Positions 17,248-26,269 of a stretch of DNA of 64,000 bases are shown here, one piece after another. Numbering within the stretch: position 1 is the stretch's first letter; the number at the start of each line of letters is the position of its first letter. The notes beneath the pieces are model-generated. The model searched no databases, was not told where the DNA came from, and saw only the letters and a list, made by a program, of their open reading frames with translations. The DNA comes from Paenibacillus jilunlii. Lineage in GTDB: Bacteria; Bacillota; Bacilli; Paenibacillales; Paenibacillaceae. The position numbers were made by a program, and so were the translations under genes. The stretch is taken from contig NZ_FNGM01000016.1 of NCBI RefSeq assembly GCF_900102965.1, positions 62,001-126,000 of the forward strand. Reading direction: 5' to 3'.

Positions 17248-17931
17248 CTAGCCTGCGCTTTCTTCCGCCTCGTCAACTAATTCCTTATAGTGATTGCGTA
17301 CATTGCCTACAGCCGCCGACACGGGATACGCGCGCATTTGCTCTGCGGCATAGGGCCGCAGCAGCTTCATCAGGTCCGGAACCTGACGATTATTGCGGTC
17401 AAGCCACTCCGACTCCGCTTCGCGGCTGAGAATCACCGGCATCCGGTCATGGATATCCGCCATCAGACTGTTGGCCCCGGTGGTGATAATGGTGCAGGTG
17501 CTGAGCTTGCTGCCGCTGGCATCCATCCATATGTCGTACAGGCCGGCCATGGAAAAAAGCTCCCCGCTCTTCAGCGTAATCCGCATCGGCTGCTTCCTTC
17601 CGTTCTGCTGTTTCCATTCATAGAATCCGTCAGCAGGGATGATGCAGCGGCGCGTGCTGATCAGGTTTCTGAAGGCAGGCTTGTCCTGAAGCGATTCACT
17701 GCGTGCATTGATCATTTTGCTGCCGATTTTGTCCTCTTTGGCCCAGGAGGGCACAAGCCCCCAGCGCAGCTCACCGAGCCTGTTCTGTTTGCCGTCATGA
17801 ATGACCGCCGGGATAGACTGCATCGGGGCCGCGTTGTATTTTGGCGCATAATGGACAATCGTGGTGTCCTCAATCAAATACCACAGCATCAATTCTTCCA
17901 TGCTCACGGTAATGGTATATCTTCCGCACAT
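17248..17931 (-). CDS. SOS response-associated peptidase-like protein (SRAP/HMCES/YedK)
   Basis: A 227-residue protein of the SRAP family, which cross-links through its N-terminal cysteine to abasic sites in single-stranded DNA and protects them. All active-site elements are present: Cys2 exposed after Met removal (MCGRY), Asn33 (YNAAP), Glu105 (ADGFYEWK) and His161 (IHDRMP). The gene is divergent from the TudS-like gene. No LexA box was recognised upstream. Confidence 0.9.
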   Translation of the reverse strand: MCGRYTITVSMEELMLWYLIEDTTIVHYAPKYNAAPMQSIPAVIHDGKQNRLGELRWGLVPSWAKEDKIGSKMINARSESLQDKPAFRNLISTRRCIIPADGFYEWKQQNGRKQPMRITLKSGELFSMAGLYDIWMDASGSKLSTCTIITTGANSLMADIHDRMPVILSREAESEWLDRNNRQVPDLMKLLRPYAAEQMRAYPVSAAVGNVRNHYKELVDEAEESAG

Positions 17932-18016
17932 TTTGCAGTACCCCCTTGTGTCTCTGAAGGTTATATTGTTCTATTATAAATGAAGTTATGGAATAAATGC
18001 GAAGGAGAGAAATTCC

Positions 18017-18496
18017 ATGATCATCGTAAGCTCCTGCCTGGCAGGTATGAAAGTAAGATACAACAGTACGGATTGTTTGGATGAAACCATTCACGAGCTG
18101 CTGGATAATAACCGGGCGATAGCGGTGTGCCCCGAGCTTCTTGGCGGGTTCTCCACTCCGAGAGAGCCGGCGGAAATTGTTGGCGGTGATGGGGGAGCCG
18201 TGCTTGACGGAACTGCGAGGGTGATGGACCGGCTGGGTAACGATGTCTCCGAAATGTATATCCAAGGTGCCTATAAAGCGCTGGAGCAGGTACGGAACGC
18301 AGGAGCGACGATCGTAGTCCTCAAAGAAAACAGCCCTTCCTGCGGGAGCTCCATGATCTACAATGGCACATTTGCCGGGCAGAAAATTCCGGGTCAGGGT
18401 GTGACCTCCGCGCTGCTTAGACGAAATGGCATTGAGGTTATTTCTGAGGAACAGCTCCCAACCAGATTGGGGCAACTGGCAGCCACGGATAAATAG
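18017..18496 (+). CDS. DUF523/TudS-family protein, probable thiouracil desulfurase
   Basis: A 159-residue DUF523 protein. Characterised members (TudS) use a [4Fe-4S] cluster to remove sulfur from 2-thiouracil. The three cluster cysteines are visible: Cys7 (SSCLAG), Cys38 (VCPELLGG) and Cys109 (NSPSCGS). Arg49 and Glu50 (TPREPAEI) are also conserved. The start ATG has GAAGGAGAGA upstream. The gene lies between the SRAP gene and the cysteine desulfurase, in a neighbourhood that makes 2-thiouridine in tRNA. A role in salvage of thiolated bases is an inference. Confidence 0.82.
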   Translation: MIIVSSCLAGMKVRYNSTDCLDETIHELLDNNRAIAVCPELLGGFSTPREPAEIVGGDGGAVLDGTARVMDRLGNDVSEMYIQGAYKALEQVRNAGATIVVLKENSPSCGSSMIYNGTFAGQKIPGQGVTSALLRRNGIEVISEEQLPTRLGQLAATDK

Positions 18497-18696
18497 GCCA
18501 CCGGATTCGCACCGAAGGGCTGCTTCAGGATAGGCGTATGTTCGCAACAGTTTTTTTGGATATCGCTCCCGGCAGCCCATGTCTACTTGTTACAATATTG
18601 TGTTTATTGACAGGTGGTAAAAGAACAGCTTCAGCGTTATAATCGAGTAGTCCTGTATGAAAATCCTGAATAAAGAAGAAGCGGAGAACCATCGTC

Positions 18697-19842
18697 ATGA
18701 AACCGATCTATTTGGACCACGCCGCCTCAACCCCGGTGCATCCGGAGGTGGCGAAGGTCATGTACAATATGCTGCTTGAGCAGTTTGGCAATGCGTCCAG
18801 TGTGCATACATACGGGCGTTCTGCCAAAAAGATTATCAATAGCGCGCGCGACACTATTGCGGGCTTTTTAGGCTGTGCGCCAGATGAATGGGTGTTCACC
18901 AGCGGCGGCACCGAAAGCGATAATCTCGCCCTTTTTGGTGCGGCGGCAGCTTCAGCCTATAAAGGGAAACATATCATTACGACGGCTGTAGAGCATCATG
19001 CGGTCCTGCACACCTGCGCAGCGCTGGAGAAGCAGGGCTTTTCGGTTACTTATCTGCCGGTCAATACGGAAGGGCGTGTATCTGCTGCCGATGTGGAAGC
19101 GGCGCTGCGGGAAGACACGGTGCTGATCAGTGTGATGTTCGCGAATAATGAGGTAGGAACTGTAGAACCTATAGAAGAGATTGGCAGATTAGCCAGAGAG
19201 CGCGGCATCTTGTTCCATGTCGATGCTGTACAGGTGCTTGGCCTGCTGCCGATTACTCTTCAGGGGCTTCCAGTGGATTATATGAGCTTCACCGCCCACA
19301 AAATCAACGGCCCCCAAGGGATCGGCGGTCTCTACGTCCGGCGCGGCGCTCCTTTGCAGCCAAGACAGCATGGCGGACTGCAGGAGCGCGGCAGACGGGC
19401 AGGGACCGAAAGCCTTGCGGGTGCTGCCGGATTTGCCAAGGCCGTAGAGCTTGCGGTCACGGGTCTGGAGCAGCGGCGGGAGAAGGCCTTAACGCTGAGG
19501 ACAGTGCTGCTGCAGGAATTGGACCGCCGGATCGGCCCTGAGAGCTACGTCATCAACGGGGACAAGCAGCATTTTTTGCCGGGGATCCTAAATTTGAGCT
19601 TTCCTGGAGTAAGCACCGATGTGCTGTTGATGAATCTGGATATGGAGGGGATAGCAGCCGCGAGCGGTTCGGCCTGTACTTCAGGCTCCCTGGAAATCTC
19701 GCATGTGCTTCAGGCGATGAAGCTTCCGGATGAACTTTTGAATTCCGCGATTCGTTTCAGCACAGGTTTGGGTAATACTAATGAAGAAATGGAGTACGTG
19801 GCCCAAAAAGTTGAAACCATCCTGAAACGGCTGCGTAAGTAA
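18697..19842 (+). CDS. Cysteine desulfurase (IscS/YrvO type)
   Basis: A 381-residue PLP enzyme that converts cysteine to alanine and a protein-bound persulfide. The PLP lysine is Lys202 (SFTAHKINGP) and the persulfide cysteine is Cys327 (AASGSACTSG). The neighbourhood (cymR, mnmA, yrrD-like) matches Bacillus yrvO, which donates sulfur to MnmA. mnmA is not directly downstream here, so sulfur transfer to it would be in trans. Confidence 0.93.
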   Translation: MKPIYLDHAASTPVHPEVAKVMYNMLLEQFGNASSVHTYGRSAKKIINSARDTIAGFLGCAPDEWVFTSGGTESDNLALFGAAAASAYKGKHIITTAVEHHAVLHTCAALEKQGFSVTYLPVNTEGRVSAADVEAALREDTVLISVMFANNEVGTVEPIEEIGRLARERGILFHVDAVQVLGLLPITLQGLPVDYMSFTAHKINGPQGIGGLYVRRGAPLQPRQHGGLQERGRRAGTESLAGAAGFAKAVELAVTGLEQRREKALTLRTVLLQELDRRIGPESYVINGDKQHFLPGILNLSFPGVSTDVLLMNLDMEGIAAASGSACTSGSLEISHVLQAMKLPDELLNSAIRFSTGLGNTNEEMEYVAQKVETILKRLRK

Positions 19843-19944
19843 GACTAGGCTGTTTTGCAGCCTTGTTGCCGTTTTTGGGTTTGAGTGTTCTTCAACTGTG
19901 TGGGAAACCGTAAGTACACTCAAAGTGAGGGGACATTAACAGCC

Positions 19945-20466
19945 ATGAAACTTCAAGAGATGATCGGCTTGGCTGTATACGAGGTTGAAGAAGGTAACGA
20001 AATCGGCAAAATTGTCGACATATTACTGGATTCAAATTGGAATATTACGGGTATTGAACTGGAAAGCAAAGCTTTTTTCTCCAGTCATGTGAAAGTTGTG
20101 GCATGGGAAGATATTGTCGCTTATGGCGAGGATGCTGTCATGATCCGCAGTAAAGAGTCGATTGTAAAGGCCGACACTGACCATATACCCTATACATTTC
20201 TTCTGGGAAAAAAGAAATTGAAGGATCTTCAGGTGCTCACGGCATCCGGAACGATTCTTGGCCGGGTGTCCGATGTTTATTTTGACCAGAAGTTGGGAAA
20301 CACAATAGTAGCGCTGGAAATCAGTGACGGGTTAGTAACTGATTTGATCGAAGGCCGCAAATGGCTGCCTTGTTCTGAAGGAATGTCCATTGGGGAGAAT
20401 TCGGTGCTGGTTCCCGCGATGAGCGAAGAACGGCTTCAAAAAGCCATTAATATTGTTAACGGATAG
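19945..20466 (+). CDS. PRC-barrel protein, YrrD-like
   Basis: A 173-residue protein made of two PRC-barrel-like halves. The first begins MKLQEMIGLAVYEVEEGNEIGKIVDILLD; the second begins LKDLQVLTASGTILGRVSDVYFD. The start at 19945 has GAGGGGA upstream and removes a non-family extension. Bacillus yrrD lies in the same mnmA region. The molecular function is unknown. Confidence 0.82.
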   Translation: MKLQEMIGLAVYEVEEGNEIGKIVDILLDSNWNITGIELESKAFFSSHVKVVAWEDIVAYGEDAVMIRSKESIVKADTDHIPYTFLLGKKKLKDLQVLTASGTILGRVSDVYFDQKLGNTIVALEISDGLVTDLIEGRKWLPCSEGMSIGENSVLVPAMSEERLQKAINIVNG

Positions 20467-20480
20467 GTGGAATGTATTAT

Positions 20481-20690
20481 ATGAAGTGTCCAAACTGCAA
20501 CTCCAAGGATATCGGCAAGATTGGTTCACACCAGTTCTATTGCTGGGGCTGCTTCATCGAACTGACAGTCAACGGCGAGAAAATGTCGGTGTATCAGGTG
20601 GAAGAAGACGGTACACTCAGCTCGCTTGACGATCTGTTCTCCGGGGAAGAAATTGCCCAGGATTATCCGCAGATCCATGCATCTTCCTGA
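20481..20690 (+). CDS. Small zinc-ribbon protein
   Basis: A 69-residue protein with a CPNC...CWGC four-cysteine zinc ribbon (MKCPNCNSKDIGKIGSHQFYCWGC) followed by an acidic tail. The start at 20481 is preferred because GGTGGA is nine bases upstream; the ATG at 20472 abuts that site. It starts 14 bp after the PRC-barrel gene, so it is probably co-transcribed with it. Function unknown. Confidence 0.75.
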   Translation: MKCPNCNSKDIGKIGSHQFYCWGCFIELTVNGEKMSVYQVEEDGTLSSLDDLFSGEEIAQDYPQIHASS

Positions 20691-20732
20691 GGTCAGTGAC
20701 CACTGCTCAGGAACAGAATTACATATTGCCTA

Positions 20733-20790
20733 ATGCGCCCTAAGTTCTTTGCAGCAGCACGTTGCCGGAGAACTTTGGGCGTTTTTTGCG
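20733..20790 (+). terminator. Terminator after the zinc-ribbon gene
   Basis: The 13-bp stem CGCCCTAAGTTCT / AGAACTTTGGGCG is followed by TTTTTT. It argues against any start for the next gene before about 20790. Confidence 0.85.
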
Positions 20791-20892
20791 TGGAAAAATA
20801 TGAGGGTATCCAAAACACGGTTATTTTGCTGCTGGCATACATATACTTATCTACGAAGCCAGTCCAGAATTACCGCTAGGGAGTGTACACTC

Positions 20893-21960
20893 ATGGAGCA
20901 ATGGTCCCACAGTAAATGGTTCCGCTGGATGATCGGCGTCCTGCTCGCCCTGATCATTTTATATTTTGTATGGCTGCTTCGTCCAATGCTGCAGGGAGTA
21001 TTCCAATTTCTAAAAGCCATCCTTGCGCCGTTTCTGGCCGCTATGATTATTTCGTATGTGCTCAACCCGGTGGTCAGTATGCTTGCCGGACGCAAAATGC
21101 CGCGGAGTGTGGCCGTGCTGCTGATCTATGCGGTATTCCTGACCTCATTGGCAGTTATTGTCATCAATCTGATTCCAATGTTCATCGAGCAGCTTGAAGA
21201 ATTGAACGAGCATTTGCCGGAGATGACGCTGCATGCTCAGGGCCTGATGCGAAAAATGAATACCAGGCTGATTCCACCCGGAGTCGAGATGGGCATGACC
21301 AATTGGTTTTTTCAGTTGGAAAACCGCCTGGCCGGAGGGATCTCCCATTTTCTTGATAACATTGGCTCAACAATAGGTGTGTTGTTTGACGCCTTTATCG
21401 TGCCTTTTCTGGTGTTCTATATTTTGAAGGATTTTGATGTCTTCGAACGGACCGTGGTCTCCTGTCTGCCGCGCTCGCGCCGGAAATCGATTGTCAAGAT
21501 GCTGAGGGATATCGATGACGCACTGGGCAACTATATCCGCGGACAGTTTCTGGTCTGCATCATCATCGGGGTGCTGGCCTACATCGGCTATGCGATTATC
21601 GGTATGCCCTATGCGCTGCTGTTCGCCTGTGTGGTGGCGGTGTTCAATATCGTTCCGTATATGGGACCGTTTCTGGGGGCGGCACCCGCGATTGTGATGG
21701 CTACCACCCTATCGCTGCGCCTGGTGCTGCTGGTTGCCGTCGTAAACACCCTGTGCCAGATGCTGGAGAGCAATGTCATTTCGCCGCAGGTAGTGGGCCG
21801 CAGGCTGCATCTGCATCCGCTGCTGATTATTTTTGCGCTGCTGGTGGGTGGAGAGGTAGCCGGAATGATTGGGCTGATCCTTGCTGTGCCGGTTTTTGCT
21901 GCCGGAAAAGTCGTAATTCAGCACATCATGGCTTATTATATTAAGCGAAAGCCGGTGTAA
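20893..21960 (+). CDS. AI-2E family transporter (YrrI-like)
   Basis: A 355-residue polytopic membrane protein of the PF01594 (AI-2E/PerM) family; members export small molecules or act as Na+/H+ antiporters. Hydrophobic segments are visible near the N-terminus (IGVLLALIILYFVWLL), around 40-80 and in the C-terminal half, with the conserved FLVFYILKD and YMGPFLGAAPA stretches. The start at 20893 has AGGGAG nine bases upstream and lies beyond the preceding terminator. Bacillus yrrI occupies the same region. Confidence 0.88.
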   Translation: MEQWSHSKWFRWMIGVLLALIILYFVWLLRPMLQGVFQFLKAILAPFLAAMIISYVLNPVVSMLAGRKMPRSVAVLLIYAVFLTSLAVIVINLIPMFIEQLEELNEHLPEMTLHAQGLMRKMNTRLIPPGVEMGMTNWFFQLENRLAGGISHFLDNIGSTIGVLFDAFIVPFLVFYILKDFDVFERTVVSCLPRSRRKSIVKMLRDIDDALGNYIRGQFLVCIIIGVLAYIGYAIIGMPYALLFACVVAVFNIVPYMGPFLGAAPAIVMATTLSLRLVLLVAVVNTLCQMLESNVISPQVVGRRLHLHPLLIIFALLVGGEVAGMIGLILAVPVFAAGKVVIQHIMAYYIKRKPV

Positions 21961-22029
21961 GATTAAAGCCAACCCGGTGAAATTGGCATAGATTTCTCTG
22001 CTCTGCTGCCGTCTGTGAAGGGGAAAGCA

Positions 22030-22059
22030 TTGACTGCGCATGCTTCTTTTGTATATAAT
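22030..22059 (+). promoter_or_regulatory. SigA-type promoter for the leuS T-box transcript
   Basis: TTGACT (22030-22035) and TATAAT (22054-22059) are separated by 18 bp, immediately upstream of the T-box leader. Confidence 0.75.
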
Positions 22060-22084
22060 GTGGTGAATATTACTGATTTAATAA

Positions 22085-22376
22085 TAGTGCGTTGAAGAGG
22101 AGTATTAATTCGTGAGACCGTTATTGCAGAGAGCCGGCGCAAGGTGCGAGCCGGTTAACGGAGAAGAATGAACTCACCTCCGAGTAACGGCGCGAGCCGC
22201 AGGCCCCGCAAGCAAACGGTGGAAGCCAGTGCGTGAACCGTCGTCGTCTCACCCCCGTTACAGGGTGTCAAAGTGAGTGGCAGGTAAAGCATATCCAGCC
22301 GCTAACTAGGGTGGTACCACGGGAATTCAAACCTCTCGTCCCTAGCGATTATACGCTAGGGATGGGAGGTTTTTTT
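22085..22376 (+). ncRNA. T-box leader, leucine specifier
   Basis: A tRNA-sensing leader. Stem I contains AGTA, a distal AGAGAGCCGG loop, and a specifier loop reading GAA-CTC-ACC, so the specifier is CTC (Leu) at 22173-22175. The T-box sequence AGGGTGGTACCACG is at 22308-22321. The terminator stem AACCTCTCGTCCCTAGC / GCTAGGGATGGGAGGTT at 22329-22371 ends in a run of T. Uncharged tRNA-Leu should stabilise the antiterminator and allow leuS transcription. Confidence 0.93.
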
Positions 22377-22729
22377 GCGGAGTTGGGCTATGCCCCGGTA
22401 AACAACAAGTCTGCCTGAGAAGATCGAAGGCAGACATCACCCAGCGGAACAGCGAGTCCTGAGCTGATTCTTGGACTTTGCTGCCCGGCAGGCAAAACGG
22501 ATGGATATTAAAAGGTATAGGGGAAACGGAACGGAGAAAAATTTTGGAGCTGGAGCAACGTCAGTGGCCGCCTTTATACTCGGATTTCAACCGCCTAGTG
22601 TAAAATCAGAAATCCGAGTATAACAGCGGGCGGAAGCCCAAAACTTTTTTGTAGTGCAGCTAATACCCTGAATTCTTTTGAGAAAAGCAGTTTTAACTAA
22701 GTAAGCAACACTCCAAGGAGGAGCATAAG
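22377..22729. other. Spacer between T-box and leuS with a large hairpin
   Basis: 350 bp without a gene. It contains a small stem GTCTGCCT/AGGCAGAC near 22410-22435. It also contains a strong hairpin with a perfect 14-bp stem TATACTCGGATTTC / GAAATCCGAGTATA at 22575-22588/22609-22622, extended by GCCGCC/GGGCGG and followed by CTTTTTTG. The leuS ribosome site AAGGAGGAG is at the end. Confidence 0.7.
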
Positions 22730-25177
22730 ATGAGTGATAACAACACAACAAACACAGCCCAAGGCTACCGCGCCCAAACCATCGAGCCTAAATGGCAGAA
22801 GTTCTGGGACGAGAACAAGACTTTTAAGACAGGTGAAGATGCAGGCAAACCGAAATTCTACGCACTGGATATGTTCCCGTATCCATCGGGTGCAGGGCTG
22901 CATGTAGGACACCCGGAGGGCTACACGGCGACGGATATCGTCTCCCGCTACAAGCGGATGCGCGGCTACAACGTACTGCACCCGATGGGCTGGGATGCCT
23001 TCGGACTTCCGGCTGAGCAGTATGCGATGGATACCGGGCAGCACCCGCGCGAGATTACTTTTAAGAACATCGATAATTTCCGCCGCCAGATCAAATCGCT
23101 GGGCTTCTCCTATGACTGGGACCGCGAGATCAGCACAACCGATCCGGAGTACTACAAATGGACACAGTGGATTTTTATTCAGCTGTATAACCGCGGACTG
23201 GCCTATGTGGCAGAAGTGTCGGTCAACTGGTGTGAAGCCCTGGGGACGGTGCTGGCGAATGAAGAGGTTATCGACGGCAAAAGCGAGCGCGGCGGCCATC
23301 CCGTGGTCCGCAGACCCATGCGCCAGTGGATTCTGAAAATTACAGAATACGCGGAACGCCTGCTGGAGGATCTGGAAGAGCTGGACTGGGAAGAAAGCAT
23401 CAAGGATATGCAGCGCAACTGGATCGGCAAATCGACCGGTGCTGAAGTGATTTTCGCGATTGAAGGCCATGATGCCAGCCTGGAGGTATTCACCACCCGC
23501 CCAGACACCTTGTTCGGCGCAAGCTACTGTGTGCTGGCACCCGAGCATAAGCTGGTAGATCTCATCACTACTGAAGAGCAGAAGGCTGCCGTGGCAGAAT
23601 ACCGCGATAAGGCTTCACGTAAAAGTGACCTTGAGCGTACGGATCTGGCGAAGGAGAAATCCGGTGTCTTCACAGGTGCCTACGCGGTTAATCCGGTGAA
23701 CGGCGCTCAGGTGCCGATCTGGATCGCGGATTATGTACTTGCCGGTTATGGAACGGGAGCCATTATGGCGGTGCCGGGACATGACTCCCGCGACTGGGAA
23801 TTCGCCAAGCAGTTTGGCCTGAATATTCTTGAAGTGGTGCAGGGCGGCAATGTTGAGGAGGAAGCTTACAGCGGCGACGGCCCGCATGTGAATTCCGGCT
23901 TCCTGAATGGTCTGGACAACAAAGAAGCCATTGCGAAGATGATCGCCTGGCTCGAAGAAAAGGGCAGCGGCAAAGGGAAAGTAACCTACCGCCTGCGCGA
24001 CTGGCTGTTCAGCCGCCAGCGCTACTGGGGCGAGCCGATTCCGATTCTGCACCTGGAAGACGGCACGATGAAGACGGTCCCTGTAGATCAGCTCCCGCTG
24101 CTGCTGCCGGAAGTAGATTCGATCCGGCCTTCAGGCACGGGAGAATCCCCGCTGGCTAATGTGACGGAGTGGGTTGAAACGATTGATCCGGAGACCGGCA
24201 TGAAAGCCCGCCGCGAGACGAACACAATGCCGCAATGGGCCGGCAGCTGCTGGTATTACCTGCGTTATATTGATCCCCGGAACGACAAGGAGCTGTGTTC
24301 GCCGGAGCTGCAAAAGGAATGGCTGCCTGTTGACCTGTACATCGGCGGAGCGGAGCATGCGGTATTGCATTTGCTCTATGCCCGTTTTTGGCACAAGGTG
24401 CTGTATGATATCGGTGTAGTGGATACAAAGGAACCGTTCCACAAGCTGGTGAACCAGGGCATGATCCTGGGCAATAACAATGAGAAAATGAGTAAATCCC
24501 GTGGCAATGTCATTAACCCGGACGAGATTGTGGAAGCTTATGGCGCGGATACGCTGCGTGTCTATGAGATGTTCATGGGGCCATTGGAAGCAACGAAGCC
24601 ATGGAATGAAAAAGGTGTAGAAGGCATCCACCGCTTCCTCTCCCGCGTATGGCGCCTGTTCGTGAATGAGGACGGCAGCATCAGCGCGAAGATTACCCCA
24701 GGCGGCGGCACCGACGAGTTCAAACGGACCTGGCACAAGACGCTCAAGAAGGTTACTGAGGACTTCGAGCAGCTGCGCTTCAATACGGCGATCAGCCAGC
24801 TGATGATCTTCATCAATGATGCTTATAAGCAGGAGACCTTGTCCACCGAAGCGGCAGAGCATTTCGTGCAGATGCTGTCGCCGCTCGCACCGCATATTGC
24901 GGAGGAGCTGTGGCAGCTGCTGGGTCACGAAGGCAGTATCAGTTATGTGGCTTGGCCGGCTTATGATGAAGCCTGGACAGTGGATGCCGAAGTGGAAATC
25001 GTCGTTCAGGTGAATGGTAAAATTGTACAGCGCGCGCTGATTCCGCAGGATATGGGTCAGGAAGATATGCAGAACCATGCGCTGTCGCTTCCGAATGTGA
25101 AGGCAGCCGTCGAGGGCAAAACCGTACGCAAAATCATTGCGGTTCCCGGCAAGCTGGTCAATATTGTAGTGGGTTAA
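22730..25177 (+). CDS. leuS: Leucyl-tRNA synthetase
   Basis: An 815-residue class I aminoacyl-tRNA synthetase that charges tRNA-Leu. The HIGH-type motif HVGH is at 58-61 and KMSKS at 586-590. The CP1 editing domain lies between them (TTRPDTLFGASYCVLAPEH), with an anticodon-binding region and the usual C-terminal bacterial domain. The ATG has AAGGAGGAG upstream. Control is by the Leu T-box upstream. It terminates at 25195-25233. Confidence 0.98.
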   Translation: MSDNNTTNTAQGYRAQTIEPKWQKFWDENKTFKTGEDAGKPKFYALDMFPYPSGAGLHVGHPEGYTATDIVSRYKRMRGYNVLHPMGWDAFGLPAEQYAMDTGQHPREITFKNIDNFRRQIKSLGFSYDWDREISTTDPEYYKWTQWIFIQLYNRGLAYVAEVSVNWCEALGTVLANEEVIDGKSERGGHPVVRRPMRQWILKITEYAERLLEDLEELDWEESIKDMQRNWIGKSTGAEVIFAIEGHDASLEVFTTRPDTLFGASYCVLAPEHKLVDLITTEEQKAAVAEYRDKASRKSDLERTDLAKEKSGVFTGAYAVNPVNGAQVPIWIADYVLAGYGTGAIMAVPGHDSRDWEFAKQFGLNILEVVQGGNVEEEAYSGDGPHVNSGFLNGLDNKEAIAKMIAWLEEKGSGKGKVTYRLRDWLFSRQRYWGEPIPILHLEDGTMKTVPVDQLPLLLPEVDSIRPSGTGESPLANVTEWVETIDPETGMKARRETNTMPQWAGSCWYYLRYIDPRNDKELCSPELQKEWLPVDLYIGGAEHAVLHLLYARFWHKVLYDIGVVDTKEPFHKLVNQGMILGNNNEKMSKSRGNVINPDEIVEAYGADTLRVYEMFMGPLEATKPWNEKGVEGIHRFLSRVWRLFVNEDGSISAKITPGGGTDEFKRTWHKTLKKVTEDFEQLRFNTAISQLMIFINDAYKQETLSTEAAEHFVQMLSPLAPHIAEELWQLLGHEGSISYVAWPAYDEAWTVDAEVEIVVQVNGKIVQRALIPQDMGQEDMQNHALSLPNVKAAVEGKTVRKIIAVPGKLVNIVVG

Positions 25178-25194
25178 GCGAAGAACGCATTTTT

Positions 25195-25233
25195 GCCCGC
25201 AGCAACGGAGTCATCCGTGCTGCGGGCTTTCTT
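25195..25233 (+). terminator. Terminator after leuS
   Basis: The 10-bp stem GCCCGCAGCA / TGCTGCGGGC is followed by TTTCTTGG. Confidence 0.8.
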
Positions 25234-25279
25234 GGTTTAGGGCGTTTTACTTCATCCTCCTCCTTTTTTTAAGGGGATT

Positions 25280-26128
25280 TTAGCGGTCCAGCGGAGTCTG
25301 AACGATGTCATGACGGCCGAATAATGCGTTTAGCTTCTCGACATCCTCATCATATTTGTCATGTGTGGTGAGGATCAGACGTTCAAAAACCCCCTCCAGA
25401 CTGGTACGGAGGTGGCCCAGCGCTTCCGCTGTAATGCCGCCGCGGACGGCGACACGCTCCTGAAGCTCCTGGGGCGTCAATTCTCCTTGGGTCAGCAGTT
25501 TGCCTGTGCCCAGCAGCATTTCACCGGCCAGCCTGGTGATCAGCTCTTGATCAATGCCCGTAGCTTCTACTGCGGCTTCAATCCACCGCTCAAGAAAAAA
25601 ACTGATAAATGCGGGACCGCAGCTGGAGAAATCAGAGGCAATCCGGGTATGTGCCTCCTCAATTTCCAGTGGAACACCTATGAAAGACAGCAGCCTTTGC
25701 AGCAAGAGCCTGTCTTTTTTATTAAGCCTGCTGCCGAATATGCAAAGCGATGTCCCGCTTTTCACACGGTGGGTGATACTGGGGATGACTTTGGCTATTT
25801 TGGATGGCAGAGCGGATTCCAGATGGTAGAGCATTACTGGGCTGGTGATAGAAACGACAATCTGCTCGCTGCGTAAGGAAGAGGCGATTTCATCCGTAAG
25901 CGGCTTAAATTCCAGCGGTTTTACACAGATGAAGACAATATCGCTTCCGTGTGCAGTCTCCCGGTTGCTGCCGATGGAGATGCCAGGATGGCGCTGTTGA
26001 AGCTGTAGAAGCCTGTTCGGACTGCGGTTGCTGGCCAGCACATCACGTGGCTCAAGTGCACCCGAAGACAGAAAGGCGTCAATGAGCAGACTGCCCATGC
26101 TGCCTGTTCCGATAAATCCCACCTTCAT
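25280..26128 (-). CDS. comER: ComER-like pyrroline-5-carboxylate reductase homologue
   Basis: A 282-residue protein with an N-terminal Rossmann fold (MKVGFIGTGSMGSLLIDAF) and a P5CR-type dimerisation domain containing SCGPAFISFFLERW. It is divergent from comEA, exactly as comER is in Bacillus, where the gene is not needed for competence and has been linked to sporulation. Proline biosynthetic activity is possible but uncertain. Confidence 0.85.
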   Translation of the reverse strand: MKVGFIGTGSMGSLLIDAFLSSGALEPRDVLASNRSPNRLLQLQQRHPGISIGSNRETAHGSDIVFICVKPLEFKPLTDEIASSLRSEQIVVSITSPVMLYHLESALPSKIAKVIPSITHRVKSGTSLCIFGSRLNKKDRLLLQRLLSFIGVPLEIEEAHTRIASDFSSCGPAFISFFLERWIEAAVEATGIDQELITRLAGEMLLGTGKLLTQGELTPQELQERVAVRGGITAEALGHLRTSLEGVFERLILTTHDKYDEDVEKLNALFGRHDIVQTPLDR

Positions 26129-26269
26129 CTAGGGTACCCTCCTTTCTGGTATGGCTGTAGCCTTGCAGGAATACTCTTCGTTAAATGTATGCACCGGGGT
26201 CTTGGACAAATGACAGGTTTCAATCATAAGTTTGTATAAAATTCCAGTATGTTATAGGAGGACAGGTTC

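Noticed and set aside
18607..18643. SigA promoter for the cysteine desulfurase
   Set aside because: TTGACA and TATAAT are both present but 25 bp apart, too far for a single promoter. Either alone may be part of a weaker one.
20749..20892. N-terminal extension of the AI-2E transporter by 48 residues
   Set aside because: It begins inside the terminator of the preceding gene. The ATG at 20893 has a ribosome site and starts the family sequence.
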